From the NCBI RefSeq assembly GCF_013116825.1, contig NZ_JABFNS010000058.1, positions 1-50,597 on the forward strand: DNA of 50,597 bases, in the 5' to 3' direction. Under the pieces are notes generated by a model, which saw nothing but the letters and a program-made list of their open reading frames with translations, was not told the origin of the DNA and did not search any database. Below, one piece after another: positions 35,319 to 44,333 of the stretch; the first letter of the stretch is position 1, and the number at the start of each line of letters is the position of its first letter. Source of the DNA: Myxococcus xanthus. GTDB lineage: Bacteria > Myxococcota > Myxococcia > Myxococcales > Myxococcaceae. The position numbers were made by a program, and so were the translations under genes.

Positions 35319-36116
35319 GTGTCACGTGTAAGCACCCGCTGGAGGTCCGCTGTGCTGACTGTCGTGTTGCTGAGCCTGTTGGCCGTACCTCCGGTGGAGG
35401 TCGAGGTCTTCGTCCCACTGTGTGACAACGCGTTGCTCCAGTGCGGCCTCCCTCCCGCGGGGGCCCCGCGCGCGCTGGAGACGAACCTCTACTGGGGAGC
35501 GATATACGGTGCGGAGCGATTCCTCTCACGGGCGCCTGGATTCAAGATGGTGAGCCGAGAGCCGGGACCCGAAGGGGCCGCGGTACTGCGCGAGCTCGTC
35601 CTGGAGCGGACCGCGGCGAAGGGAGAGCGGCCCGTGCGGCTGCGGCTCCGCGCCTACGCGGGCGACGCGATAGACACGGCGCTGGAGGACTTCCTGCGTG
35701 CGGCGGCGGGCGCGAGTCGCGCCGACCTGTTGGTGTGGGCCGGACATGACCGGCTCATGGACCGCGAGCCTCCCCGAGTGGCTGCACCGCCGGGAGCCAC
35801 GCCCAGGCCCGTGGTCGTCCTGGCCTGCATGAGCGAGCAATACTTCGGTCCGGTGCTGAAGACGCTGGGCGCAAGCCCCATCGCGCTCACGCGAACGCTG
35901 ATGGCACCCGAAGCCTATCTGCTGGAGGCGCTGGCCAGCACCGTGGCGCGCCATGGGCCCACGGAGTCCAAGGCCATGCGCACGGCACTCGTGGAGGCCT
36001 ATGCGCGCTATCAGCGCATCTCCCTCCGCTCCGCGGGCTCCGTCTTCTCGAAGCTGCCCCCGTCGGAGGTCGCGCTGCCTGGCGCGGTAGCTCCCGCGTC
36101 GAGGTCGAAACCCTGA
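35319..36116 (+). CDS. Exported protein with caspase-like (clan CD) His and Cys motifs
   Basis: The product has an N-terminal hydrophobic segment that could be a signal peptide or anchor (from the GTG at 35319, residues about 10-24). Two strand-plus-residue motifs, 'DLLVWAGHD' (His143) and 'PVVVLACMSEQYF' (Cys170), have the spacing and hydrophobic context of the catalytic dyad in clan CD peptidases, and 'SPIALTRTLMAPEAYLLEAL' follows as in caspase-like and gingipain-like folds. The match is partial and I would not call it an active protease. The frame extends upstream to an ATG at 35187, but that would place 50 charged residues before the hydrophobic segment; no start has a good ribosome binding site. 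It has no clear partner genes. Confidence 0.55.
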   Translation: MSRVSTRWRSAVLTVVLLSLLAVPPVEVEVFVPLCDNALLQCGLPPAGAPRALETNLYWGAIYGAERFLSRAPGFKMVSREPGPEGAAVLRELVLERTAAKGERPVRLRLRAYAGDAIDTALEDFLRAAAGASRADLLVWAGHDRLMDREPPRVAAPPGATPRPVVVLACMSEQYFGPVLKTLGASPIALTRTLMAPEAYLLEALASTVARHGPTESKAMRTALVEAYARYQRISLRSAGSVFSKLPPSEVALPGAVAPASRSKP

Positions 36117-36280
36117 TGCGAGCGACAGCGCAGAGGGCAGGCAGGCCTCTGCCGTGAATGCGGGCGGTCGAGTCCCACGCTGAAGAGAGTCCCGCTCCGC
36201 CAATGAATGAACGTGGGCAACTCCACTGGGTCGCGGACTTCACGCGAAGGCCGCGCCAGGACTACATTCACTGACCGCGC

Positions 36281-37708
36281 ATGCTCCCACTCCTCCTGCC
36301 ACTCCTGGTCGCCGTCGCGCCCGCGCCCTCCCCGGAGATTTCGTCGGCGAACCTCAAGAAGACCCCCGCCTTCCAGGATTGGCGCGGCGGACGATTCCTC
36401 TTCGAGGAGCGCTGGGTCGAACTCCCAGAGGTCGGACTTCACGTGGGCTACTTCGTCGTCCCCAGCCGATGGACCCGCCAGTACGAGGACAAGCTCCCTT
36501 TCCATGACGCCTTCTTCGTGGTGGACCCACGCACGGGGCAGCTCGTTGCCCCGCCCCTGGCACGAACGAGACTGCCACTCAATGGCTGTCCGACGATGGG
36601 CGCGGTGGGGCGGCTCATCCCCGAACCCAAGAGCGAGACCTCTGCGGCGATCCGCTTCGGCAATGCTCCTCAGCGGTGTCTGGTCCAGCTCCAGCGCATG
36701 AAGGAGGGCTGGGCCGTTTCCCTCTTCCCGGATGAGGCACGCTCCCCCGTGGAGGCCTTTCCAGAGGCAGCTGTCGCCCTGGAGAAGGCACTGGGTCCCA
36801 GGGACGGAGCGGCTCGCGAGCTCAAATGGTCCTACCAGCCCAACTCGCGCTGGCTGCTCGCTGCGCCCCAGGATGAGTGCGCCCTGTGGGTCATCGACAG
36901 CATCACCCCTGAGGTGAACGCCACGGCCAGCAAGGCCATGACACGGGAGATCTGCGAGTGTCTCGAGGAGACCGTCTCCGCCGACGCCCTGTATCTCCAT
37001 CTGCCCCAGACAGCGTACACCCTGAGCTGGACGGGTGGGGGCACCGCGCTTCCTACCTGTGATTGCACGTTCGCGCAGACGGGTGAGGCAGGCGTCACGT
37101 GCGAGTCGTACATGGGTCGCCAATACTCCCTTCCAGAGCTTGAGGAGATGCAAGCGGACGGACGGCTGACGGAGAAGAACAGGGTCGAAAACCAGAAGGA
37201 GCTGGAGGACCTCCGTCGCACCCATCAAGGCCTGCTCGCCGCGAACGAGGATGCGCTCACTCAGTGGAGAACGGGGAACCAGAAGGCGGCGCTCGGCGCG
37301 TGGACCACGCTGTACCGAAGATGGCTTGAGAGCGGCCGGCCCATGGCTGGGGGAACCCTGGACGAGTTCGCCGTGGAGAACGCAACCCTGCGGGAACAAC
37401 TGAACCAGCAATTGGAGGCAACCATCGACCTCCAGGCGGAGATCCTCAACAACCTCGGCTTCGCGCTGTGGTCCCACAAGGAGTGGTCCCAGGCCGAGGC
37501 TGTCTTCGACGAATGCCTGGCGCTGCTCACCGCGACGGGCCACGAGCGCAACGTGCTCAACCTGAATCGGGGAGACCTGTTTCGGGACATGGGAAAGGGA
37601 CCTGAGGCCATCAAGGCCTATCGGGCCTTCCTGCTTCGCAAGGTCACCGCGGCGCAACGCAAGTACGTGGAGCGAGAATTGCGGAAGCTCGAGCAGCGCT
37701 CGAAATGA
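36281..37708 (+). CDS. Exported TPR-containing protein of unknown function
   Basis: The 475-residue product starts with a short, very hydrophobic signal peptide (residues 1-15, Ala-Pro-Ala-Pro after). The middle (about 20-280) is a beta-rich domain with several Cys residues ('CECLEE', 'PTCDCTF', 'GVTCES'), possibly disulfide-linked in the periplasm. The C-terminal 190 residues are helical with at least two tetratricopeptide-like units: 'ILNNLGFALWSHKEWSQAEAVFDECLALL' and 'LNLNRGDLFRDMGKGPEAIKAYRAFL' (short motifs of each show the W/L-G-Y-A-F-P pattern). TPRs mediate protein contacts. I do not recognise the N-terminal family. The ATG at 36281 directly precedes the signal peptide. Confidence 0.75.
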   Translation: MLPLLLPLLVAVAPAPSPEISSANLKKTPAFQDWRGGRFLFEERWVELPEVGLHVGYFVVPSRWTRQYEDKLPFHDAFFVVDPRTGQLVAPPLARTRLPLNGCPTMGAVGRLIPEPKSETSAAIRFGNAPQRCLVQLQRMKEGWAVSLFPDEARSPVEAFPEAAVALEKALGPRDGAARELKWSYQPNSRWLLAAPQDECALWVIDSITPEVNATASKAMTREICECLEETVSADALYLHLPQTAYTLSWTGGGTALPTCDCTFAQTGEAGVTCESYMGRQYSLPELEEMQADGRLTEKNRVENQKELEDLRRTHQGLLAANEDALTQWRTGNQKAALGAWTTLYRRWLESGRPMAGGTLDEFAVENATLREQLNQQLEATIDLQAEILNNLGFALWSHKEWSQAEAVFDECLALLTATGHERNVLNLNRGDLFRDMGKGPEAIKAYRAFLLRKVTAAQRKYVERELRKLEQRSK

Positions 37709-37935
37709 CTGTCTGAATGACCTGCCGGGACGCACGCGCTCGGCCTTCGAATGACGCGAGGAGGAGGCTCCGCCGTGCCTCGGGACCACGAGTCGCCGCC
37801 GTCCCGCGGCGTGCTTGGCGAGGCAGGCTCGCCCGGCGGCGGCCTGCGTTTCGACCTGCGCCAACCCCGCCAACCAGAGGACCCAGTGAGTGGTGCCCCG
37901 AATGGTCCTGCGCCGATGTCTGTACTGCCGAGCCG

Positions 37936-39081
37936 TTAGCGTCCAGGTGCCACCACCCCGTCACGCGCCTCCGCCCGCGAGGCCTGCCACGCAAGCAGCC
38001 TATCCCGCAGCCGCAGGGCAGGTCTCTCCACCGCGACGTAGGTCACCCATGCGACCCCATGCGTCACCGTGATGAAGGCGAGCAGATCCAATCCCCAATT
38101 ACCCAAGGTCAGGTTTCGCCGATCGAACACGCGTGCCACGACCCAGAACCAGAGATAGGTGCCATAGGAGAGGACCGCAGCCTGGTACACGAGGCCTCTC
38201 AGCGGTACGGGCAGCGCGACCGCTTCCGTGGCCACGAGCAGCCCGCCAAATCCCACCGCGAGCCCCGCGAAAATCCACACGCCTCCCCATTCCGGCAGGA
38301 GAGGCACGCACCCTGCCAAGGTCACCCCGAGCAACAGGGCGCCCATCGCGCCGCAGGCGCTTCGCCAGGCCTGAGGCCACCGTTGCCAGCGCGGCGCGGT
38401 CTTCGCGAGAAAGACACCTACCGCGAGTCCATCCAGGTGGAGGTGGGTGCGCCACTGCAATCGCACCCACTGTTCCGCGGGCAGCAGGCCCGGCGTGGGA
38501 GTGAGTACCTCCCAGGCCCTTGCTCCCAAGCTCAGGAGCAAGGGCATCAGCCATGCCCAGGCGGGGGCGGAGCGGGCGCGCAGGCCGAAGGCGAGCAGCG
38601 GCAGGACCACATAGAAGTGCTCTTCGACACAGAGCGACCAGCTCTGTACGAAGTCGCGCACGCCGACGTAGTTCTGGAGGAAGACGAGGTAGTGCCAGCC
38701 TCCTCCCACGAAGGGTGTCCCGAACAACCATGGCTTCAGTGCATAGAAGGCGAGGACGACAAAGTAGAGCGGAAGCGTTCGCATCCACCGCTTGAGCCAG
38801 AACGTGCGGAGCTGAAGTCCCAGAGGCGCTGAGTCCTCCATCGCGAACACCTGCCGACCAATAAGGTAGCCGGAGAGGACGAAGAACAGGTCCACGCCCA
38901 CCCAGCCCACTTCGAAGCTGGCACGGAGCACCTCTGGCAGGGCCCGCCGCACGGCCTCCGGGGCGTGGAAACAGAGCACCGAAACGATGGCCAAGGCCCG
39001 GAGCACGTCCAGGCCGTCCTTGCGTGAGCGCCCTGAGTCCAGGACTCCCGCGTCTGAGGTCTGCGGGTGAGAAGGGGGCAT
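37936..39081 (-). CDS. Acyltransferase-3 family membrane protein (OafA/YrhL-like)
   Basis: The 381-residue protein has about ten membrane helices and the acyltransferase-3 signature. The first helix, 'GLDVLRALAIVSVLCFHAP', carries the conserved Arg and His; 'GVDLFFVLSGYLIGRQ' is the usual second motif; 'WSLCVEEHFYVVLPLLAF' has the conserved Glu-Glu-His region. Such proteins O-acylate (often acetylate) sugars of lipopolysaccharide, exopolysaccharide or antibiotics using acyl-CoA. The ATG at 39081 was chosen because GAGG lies 8 nt upstream and the product then starts shortly before the first helix; the frame is open to 39183. No polysaccharide genes are adjacent, so the substrate is unknown. 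Confidence 0.88.
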   Translation of the reverse strand: MPPSHPQTSDAGVLDSGRSRKDGLDVLRALAIVSVLCFHAPEAVRRALPEVLRASFEVGWVGVDLFFVLSGYLIGRQVFAMEDSAPLGLQLRTFWLKRWMRTLPLYFVVLAFYALKPWLFGTPFVGGGWHYLVFLQNYVGVRDFVQSWSLCVEEHFYVVLPLLAFGLRARSAPAWAWLMPLLLSLGARAWEVLTPTPGLLPAEQWVRLQWRTHLHLDGLAVGVFLAKTAPRWQRWPQAWRSACGAMGALLLGVTLAGCVPLLPEWGGVWIFAGLAVGFGGLLVATEAVALPVPLRGLVYQAAVLSYGTYLWFWVVARVFDRRNLTLGNWGLDLLAFITVTHGVAWVTYVAVERPALRLRDRLLAWQASRAEARDGVVAPGR

Positions 39082-39258
39082 GAAGGGCGCCTCGCATTGC
39101 CTTTCACATGGGCTTGGGGACGGCAATGCCTCCATGATTGACCGTTCGCTCCCGGGGATTCCTCGTGGCATCCCAGTTGGCACCGGCTCCCAACAGCGGC
39201 TCGGCTGGCTCCGTACGGGCAGTCAGCGACGCCTTCGCCGCCCGCGGCCATGGGGCGA

Positions 39259-39450
39259 CTATGAGTGGTTCGTGGATGAAGCCGTGGTTACGCATTCCCA
39301 GACAGTGCCGTCCTGCCTCACCGCCATCGCACAGGGCGCCATGTCCTCTTGGCGAAGCAAGCCCGAGCGCTCCTCGGTGCCGCAGCCGCACAGGGAAGCG
39401 ACGAGCGCCTGCGCCACGCCGATTGACCACATCATTCCGTGTCGATTCAT
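39259..39450 (-). CDS. Candidate small lipoprotein
   Basis: A 63-residue frame begins 'MNRHGMMWSIGVAQALVASL' and continues with Cys-Gly-Cys-Gly, giving a plausible lipoprotein signal; only about 40 residues follow, with two more cysteines ('APCAMAV' and 'WECVTT'). GGGGAA lies about 5 nt before the ATG. Its short length and isolated position make it uncertain, but composition differs from random antisense frames. Confidence 0.42.
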   Translation of the reverse strand: MNRHGMMWSIGVAQALVASLCGCGTEERSGLLRQEDMAPCAMAVRQDGTVWECVTTASSTNHS

Positions 39451-40355
39451 CACGGTTCCCCCCGGAACCCGGCAGCACATGGTGGACGGAGTCCATCACG
39501 GTACGAGCATGACCGACGCGCCGCGCGGCATCCAGGTGCGGAGCGAAACCACAATCGTGTATGTGACAGACCGAGCGCGGTGCCGGTCCGAGCCAACCAC
39601 GTCAGAACGTTGGCCTCGGGCGCCACCTCTCATCGGGCACACCTCCAATCAATCCAGCGAGGTACGGCCGACCGGCCATCGCCGAGCCGGCGCGCAATGC
39701 GGCGGCTGGCACCATGAGCCATCTTGAAATCAAATATGACATGAATGCTCATCAAAGGGCCCGACATGGGCGCTGTAAACACGAAGCGCCGGGTTGTGGG
39801 TTCGATGCAACCTTCAAAAGGCAAGAAGTGGGGGTAGGTTTTTTGTGCGAAGCGGCCCTGGAGTCATGCTGGGGAAACGCCCAGACAGCCAGCAACCAGA
39901 GCAGGCACCGAGTCACATCAGCGCGGCCACCTCTCCTCTGAATGCCAGCGCATGGATATTGGACCGGGTGCTTACACAGCGCGGGCTCTCAGCCCAGGCC
40001 CAGCCGCCGAACGCGGAGGCCAGCAGCCGGATGCCCTCGTTGCGGCCCCGGCGCAGCACCTGGCCCTGCCCATAGAGACGCAGAAACATGGGCTGGGCGC
40101 GCTCCACTCACATGGAGGGGTGAGTGATACCGCTGCCCTTCCCACTCACGGCCCCGTCGACTCGCGGAGGCGGGCGGACGCATGCCAGGAACTTTGTGTC
40201 CATGGCACTCAAGTGCCTGGCGGCGGATGTCGCGACGACGTCGGCCATCCGCGTCTTGTGCGCCGAGCAGCCGAGAGCGAGAGGTGGCGTCGTGCATTCC
40301 ATGAGGGATGCGGTCCATTCAGGGCGTCATCGTGCTCCTCGGGGGGAGACCGTCG
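39451..40355. other. Gene-poor stretch with decayed fragments
   Basis: About 900 bases hold no complete gene. The patch 39720-39765 is strikingly AT-rich for this genome and is followed by two adjacent hairpins (39769-39790 and 39792-39812). A probable flavoenzyme fragment lies at 39990-40107. The rest shows no recognisable coding sequence. Confidence 0.4.
39990..40107 (-). pseudogene. Possible fragment of a pyridoxamine-phosphate-oxidase-like protein
   Basis: The minus-strand frame contains 'QPMFLRLYGQGQVLRRG', which resembles the 'I-L-R-L-Y-G-x-G-R-V' strand of PNPOx-like flavin-binding split-barrel proteins, followed by a helix-like block in the expected place. Neither the start of the domain nor the C-terminal part is present, so if the match is right this is a remnant about 40 residues long. 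Confidence 0.3.
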
Positions 40356-41116
40356 ATGCGACGCCGTTCTGGTGTGCCACGGTCATGGGGGCTGGGCGTG
40401 ACGCTGACCTTGTCGCTGGGAGCATGCGGCGTGGAGGCCCTGGGGGAGAAGGTACTTCCTCTGGAGAATGGGGCGTCGCAAGAGGCCGAGGCCGGCGGTG
40501 CGTTGACGCGTGAGCGTCCGGAAGCCTCGTTGACGTGAGACCCGTATGCGGACGCGGTGGCATCGGGCACCACGGCGACGGTGCTCAACGCGAGCGCAGC
40601 GCTGGGCGCTCCGGACGGGCAGGCCGCGACACTGCTGGGCTTGCTCAACACGGCGCTGGTGCTGGACCTGGGCCAGGGAGAGGAAGGCACCGGCGACCTG
40701 CGCGTGTACTACCAGGGTCTGTCGTTGGCGCTGGTGGCGCAGGTGGACTTCCTGAAGGCGGATGGGAGCTTCATCGGCTCCAGCTCGTTGCACCTGGTGG
40801 AACTGGGCCTGGGGACGCATGTGGCGGCGTACCCGGGGAACGTGCCCTATCGCTACGTGCGACTGAGGGGCGCAGTGCTCGCGCGCTACCTGGTGGACGC
40901 GGTGGAGACGTCGCTACCAGCCGTCCGTGGTGAAGGGGTGCTGGGCCGGGTTCGGCAAGCGTGACGACGGCGATCAGCGCTCGGGAGACGGCTGTAACAG
41001 CCGGATGGCGACGGCCGGGCGCCGCGCCAGCAGTCGCGGCACGCCCCTCGAACGGCGGCGCCCTGGTGGCCTACACGAACGGCACCAGTGTCTACGCCTC
41101 AGTGGTGGTGTACTGA
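40356..41116 (+). pseudogene. Lipoprotein gene interrupted by an in-frame stop
   Basis: An ATG at 40356 with a strong GGGGGGAG 7 nt upstream begins a lipoprotein signal with 'LSLGACG' as lipobox. After 60 codons an in-frame TGA (40536-40538) stops translation, but the same frame continues immediately as 'DPYADAVASGTTATVLN' and 'LRVYYQGLSLALVAQVDFL' through to a TGA at 40964, with codon usage and composition of a real gene. A further piece in another frame ('GGALVAYTNGTSVYASVVVY') ends at 41116 and may be the original C-terminus. At least one nonsense change and one frameshift therefore separate it from an intact gene of about 250 residues. The second part resembles surface proteins of myxobacteria, but I cannot name a family. 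Confidence 0.6.
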
Positions 41117-41220
41117 ATCAACGGGCTCCCGGATGCGCGCCTCCAGGTCGCAGGAGCGGCGCGCATTCCAGGTAGCCCATGCGGCATTCAACGCTGAACG
41201 AAGGGCCCTGGCGCGGTGGC

Positions 41221-43578
41221 TCAAGGGGAAGGCTGTAGCGCCTTGCGCTCCTTCGCGCAGAGCTGGACCAGCTCCAGCATGCTCATGCTGGCGCCGCCGA
41301 TGTCGAACTTCTGCTCCTTGAAGTCGGGGTATCGGTTCTCGAGGATGCGCCCCTCCGCGATGCAATCGTTGAGCTGCGCGAGCGCCTCGTTCTTGCGCCC
41401 CTTGGAGAGGTGGGCCTTCGCCGCGTCGTAGGCCTTCCGCTGGCCCTCCTGGAACCGGAGCTCCACGTCGACGCGCTTCAGGGGCAACTGCAGGGTCTCT
41501 GCCTTCTGGGCACACTGGGCCATCACGTCCTGGGGCTGGGTGGGGACCCCGCCCACGAGCACGTCGACCGCCGCGAGGCTGGCGTTCTCCTTCACCATCC
41601 GGGCGCCCTCGTCCTGGCAGGCCTTGAGCTTCTCCGCCGCGCTCGTGTACAGCGCCCTGCGCTTGCGCAGGTCCGTGGAGGACGCGGCGGATGCCGCCGC
41701 CTTGCCGGCGACGTCCAGCGCCTCACCGGTCAGCCGGCGCAGCGCCCTCGCCTGCTTCGCGAACTCGAGCGCCTCGACCATCTTCAGCCAATCGGCGCGC
41801 GACCGCTCGGCGGACGCCGCGTAGCTCGCGTCCTGCCGCTCCAGCGCCGCGTGCGTCTCGAACATCTGCATGATCGCGTCCACGCTCTTCGAAGCGGTCT
41901 CGACCTCGGCGTCGGTCGCCGAGATGGCCTTGGCGACCTCGAGCTGCTCCTTCGTGGCGGCCAGCCGGGACGCGAGCTGGACCCGGGCATCCGCCGCGGC
42001 CAGGACAATCTTCCGCCGGGTGATGCGGTCGTTCAGCTCCGCCATCCGCTCCTTCGACTCCTTGGCGTACAGGCCGTAGTCACGGTCCTTCTTGACGAGG
42101 GCGGCACCCGCCTCCAGCACCACGCCAATCTGCTTGACCGCGTTCTCCGCCGCCTGGAGCTGCGCCTCCGAGGGCGTCTCCTTCTGGACCTGGGAGACCA
42201 GCGCCACCGCGTTCTTCCGGGCCTCGTCCACCTTCGCGCGCTGCTGCTGCAGGTCCACCTCGTACCGGCGCCGCTCCATCGTCACCCGCCCATCCTTGAG
42301 GAGCTGACGTGCGTCGGCGGCGACCGGGCTGATGGCGGGGTTCTTCACGTGGACCGTCTCGAGCGTCTTCTCCAGGACGACCATCGCCGTCTTCGCCTCC
42401 TCGAACTGCTCGGCCGTCACGGACCGCTTCTCGACGTTCCGCAGCGCCTGGACGACCTCGGCGCGCGCCGCGTCGAGGGTGCGGACCTGGAGCGCCACCT
42501 CCACCTCGACGAGCGTGTTCTTCACCTCGGCGAGGTACTGGCCAATGGCCTGGCTCCTCGCCGCTTGCGGCTCGTACTTGTCCACCAGCTTCCGGACGAC
42601 GAACGCCGCGGTCTTGGCCTCGGAGAGCTGCTCGGGCGCGGGCCGCTTCACCCGGAGCGCCTTGGCGGATGCACGGAGCTCTTCATGGGCGGGCTCCAGC
42701 TCCACCTTGACCCGCGAGACACCCGCCTGCGCCACGAGCTCATCCATCCGACGCCTGGCCTGGGTGACCTCGGCGCGGGCCTTCTCCGCCTCCGCGCGGT
42801 AGGCCTTGTCCTGCGCCTCGAGCGGCCTGCCCTCCTCGAGCTGCTTCTGCAGCGCGGCCACCGCCTTGTCGGTGGCGGCGAACTTCTCGTCCGACCAGGC
42901 CTTGCCCACCTCGGTGAGCGAGCTCGCCAGGGTCTTGCGGCTCTCATCCAGAAGGCCCCGCTGCTTCTGCGCCGACAGCTGCAGCCACCGCTCGTCGAGC
43001 GTCTTCCGGTGACGGGCGAGGGTCGCCTCGACCTCGGTGAGGTACGTGGAGAACTTCGGGTCCTGGCTCTTGAGAGGCCGGCCCTCCTCCGCCAGCTTCT
43101 CGAGCGCGTCCACCGCGGCGCGGGCCTCGTCCATCGCCTTGGAGCCCGGGTCACCCTGGCCGAGCTTCGCCATGCGCTCGTTCAGGGGCGCGAGCGCGCC
43201 GTCGATGCGTCGGCGGTACTCGTGGATGTGGACCTTGGCCCGGCGCTCGTCGACGTACTCCCGCTGCGTCCGGAGCTGCTTGCGCGCCGCCAGGACCAGC
43301 TTCGCGTACTCGAGGTCCTCCGTCTCGAAGCTCGCGCCGGCGTCGAGCGCGACCTTCAGCGCCTCCACCGCCGCGAGGGCCGCGTCGAGGTCAGCGTTGC
43401 GCGGCGGCTCCACTTCGATCCGCTGCACTGCCGTCGCGAGGTCGGCGCGCGCGCGCTCCACTCGCTTTGATGCCTCCCCGATGGACCTCGCGGCGCCAGC
43501 CTGGGCGGACGCGGCAGAGGCCCCGGCGGAGGCGAGGATGAAGAACCCGAGCAACACCAGCCTTGAAGTGCGTACCAT
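41221..43578 (-). CDS. Long exported helical-repeat protein
   Basis: The 785-residue product has a clear signal peptide (hydrophobic residues about 7-20, 'ASA' cleavage near 25). The rest is almost wholly alpha-helical and highly charged, built of about six degenerate repeats of roughly 95-100 residues. Each pairs a long helix ('RRRMDELVAQAG', 'RAKVDEARKNAVALV') with a segment like 'AVAALQKQLEEGRPLEAQDKAYRAEAEKAR'-type motifs, where 'AG(A/R)xLExxDxxY' recurs. The last 120 residues form a different domain with conserved-looking cysteines ('KACQDEG', 'MAQCAQK', 'LNDCIAEG', 'VQLCAKE'). It is probably a periplasmic or surface filament-like scaffold. Function unknown. The gene is monocistronic and ATG-started at 43578. 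Confidence 0.8.
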   Translation of the reverse strand: MVRTSRLVLLGFFILASAGASAASAQAGAARSIGEASKRVERARADLATAVQRIEVEPPRNADLDAALAAVEALKVALDAGASFETEDLEYAKLVLAARKQLRTQREYVDERRAKVHIHEYRRRIDGALAPLNERMAKLGQGDPGSKAMDEARAAVDALEKLAEEGRPLKSQDPKFSTYLTEVEATLARHRKTLDERWLQLSAQKQRGLLDESRKTLASSLTEVGKAWSDEKFAATDKAVAALQKQLEEGRPLEAQDKAYRAEAEKARAEVTQARRRMDELVAQAGVSRVKVELEPAHEELRASAKALRVKRPAPEQLSEAKTAAFVVRKLVDKYEPQAARSQAIGQYLAEVKNTLVEVEVALQVRTLDAARAEVVQALRNVEKRSVTAEQFEEAKTAMVVLEKTLETVHVKNPAISPVAADARQLLKDGRVTMERRRYEVDLQQQRAKVDEARKNAVALVSQVQKETPSEAQLQAAENAVKQIGVVLEAGAALVKKDRDYGLYAKESKERMAELNDRITRRKIVLAAADARVQLASRLAATKEQLEVAKAISATDAEVETASKSVDAIMQMFETHAALERQDASYAASAERSRADWLKMVEALEFAKQARALRRLTGEALDVAGKAAASAASSTDLRKRRALYTSAAEKLKACQDEGARMVKENASLAAVDVLVGGVPTQPQDVMAQCAQKAETLQLPLKRVDVELRFQEGQRKAYDAAKAHLSKGRKNEALAQLNDCIAEGRILENRYPDFKEQKFDIGGASMSMLELVQLCAKERKALQPSP

Positions 43579-44333
43579 TCACGCCAACCTACTACAGCGC
43601 GGCGGGAGAACCCGGCATTGTGTCCGCCCCGCGCCCCCATATCGGACAGGATGGAACCCGAGGTGGGAGCGCCGAGGGGATGTGCCTACCCAAGACTCGG
43701 TCGCTGCGTCACAGCTGCGCCAAGACGCGCAAGCGATGCGCACGACGAGCCGATGGGGCTTCTCTCCCGTTCGAAAGAGGACGGCCGTAACAGCTCCTGG
43801 CCTGCGTGTGGACACCCCCACCCCGTCCTGCGGAGGGAGGGGCGAGGACGCAGAACCGTTCAGGCCTCGGCGCGAGTTGCGCAAGCCGGGGAGAGCACCG
43901 CGTCGCGTTTCGCGCACCCGCGCTGCACACAGGGCCCTCCTGCTTCGGGCGCATCATCAGCTGATGATGCGCCCGAGACTTCTCGCCCATGCCCGCGACG
44001 AGGACCGTCATCGCCTCGCCTGGGCACGCATGCACCACTCCGAGCAACCGCTCCGCGAGGCCGGCGACCGCGCTCGTTGGCCGCCGGGCTCCCGTCTTTC
44101 GCCGTTGCGTCGCCACGCCTGGCGAGGCAGTCAGCGCTGGGAATGCGTGCACCACCTCCGCCTTCACCAAGAACTGCTGCCCCACCAGACGTTCGCGAAC
44201 CCGTCTTTCATTCTTCGCTTCCAGCGTCGCAGGGGGCTTCGCGCCCATCCGCCACGGCTTGCACACCGCGACGAGGGCCTCCCCCTGAACGGTTACCCAG
44301 GTGCGTCCTCTTGAGGCAATTCTGAGTTCATCG
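43579..44333. other. Gene-poor stretch containing a 32-bp perfect palindrome
   Basis: About 750 bases between the helical-repeat gene and the YjhX-like gene. Frames on both strands overlap without recognisable families; a minus-strand block 'ERLLGVVHACPGEAMTVLVAGMGEK' (written as a short motif) is protein-like but has no start signal or relatives I know. The main landmark is the palindrome at 43945-43976. Confidence 0.4.
43945..43976. repeat. Perfect 32-bp palindrome
   Basis: Two exact 16-base arms meet without a spacer at 43960/43961. The arms contain a TGATGATG/CATCATCA core flanked by GCGCCCGA/TCGGGCGC. No T run follows on either side, which argues against a simple intrinsic terminator. 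It could be a binding site for a dimeric protein or a recombination site. Confidence 0.8.

Noticed and set aside
39769..39812. A tRNA gene suggested by the GGTTCGAT loop
   Set aside because: The T-loop would be 11 nt and the anticodon-like loop 10 nt, no D-arm is visible, and no CCA-type end is formed; kept only as a possible structured RNA.
41410..43470. 686-codon plus-strand frame
   Set aside because: Leu/Arg-rich shadow of the helical-repeat gene on the other strand.
43709..44266. 185-codon minus-strand frame near the palindrome
   Set aside because: One block looks protein-like, but there is no start signal or recognisable family, and the ends are Arg/Ser/Gly-rich noise.
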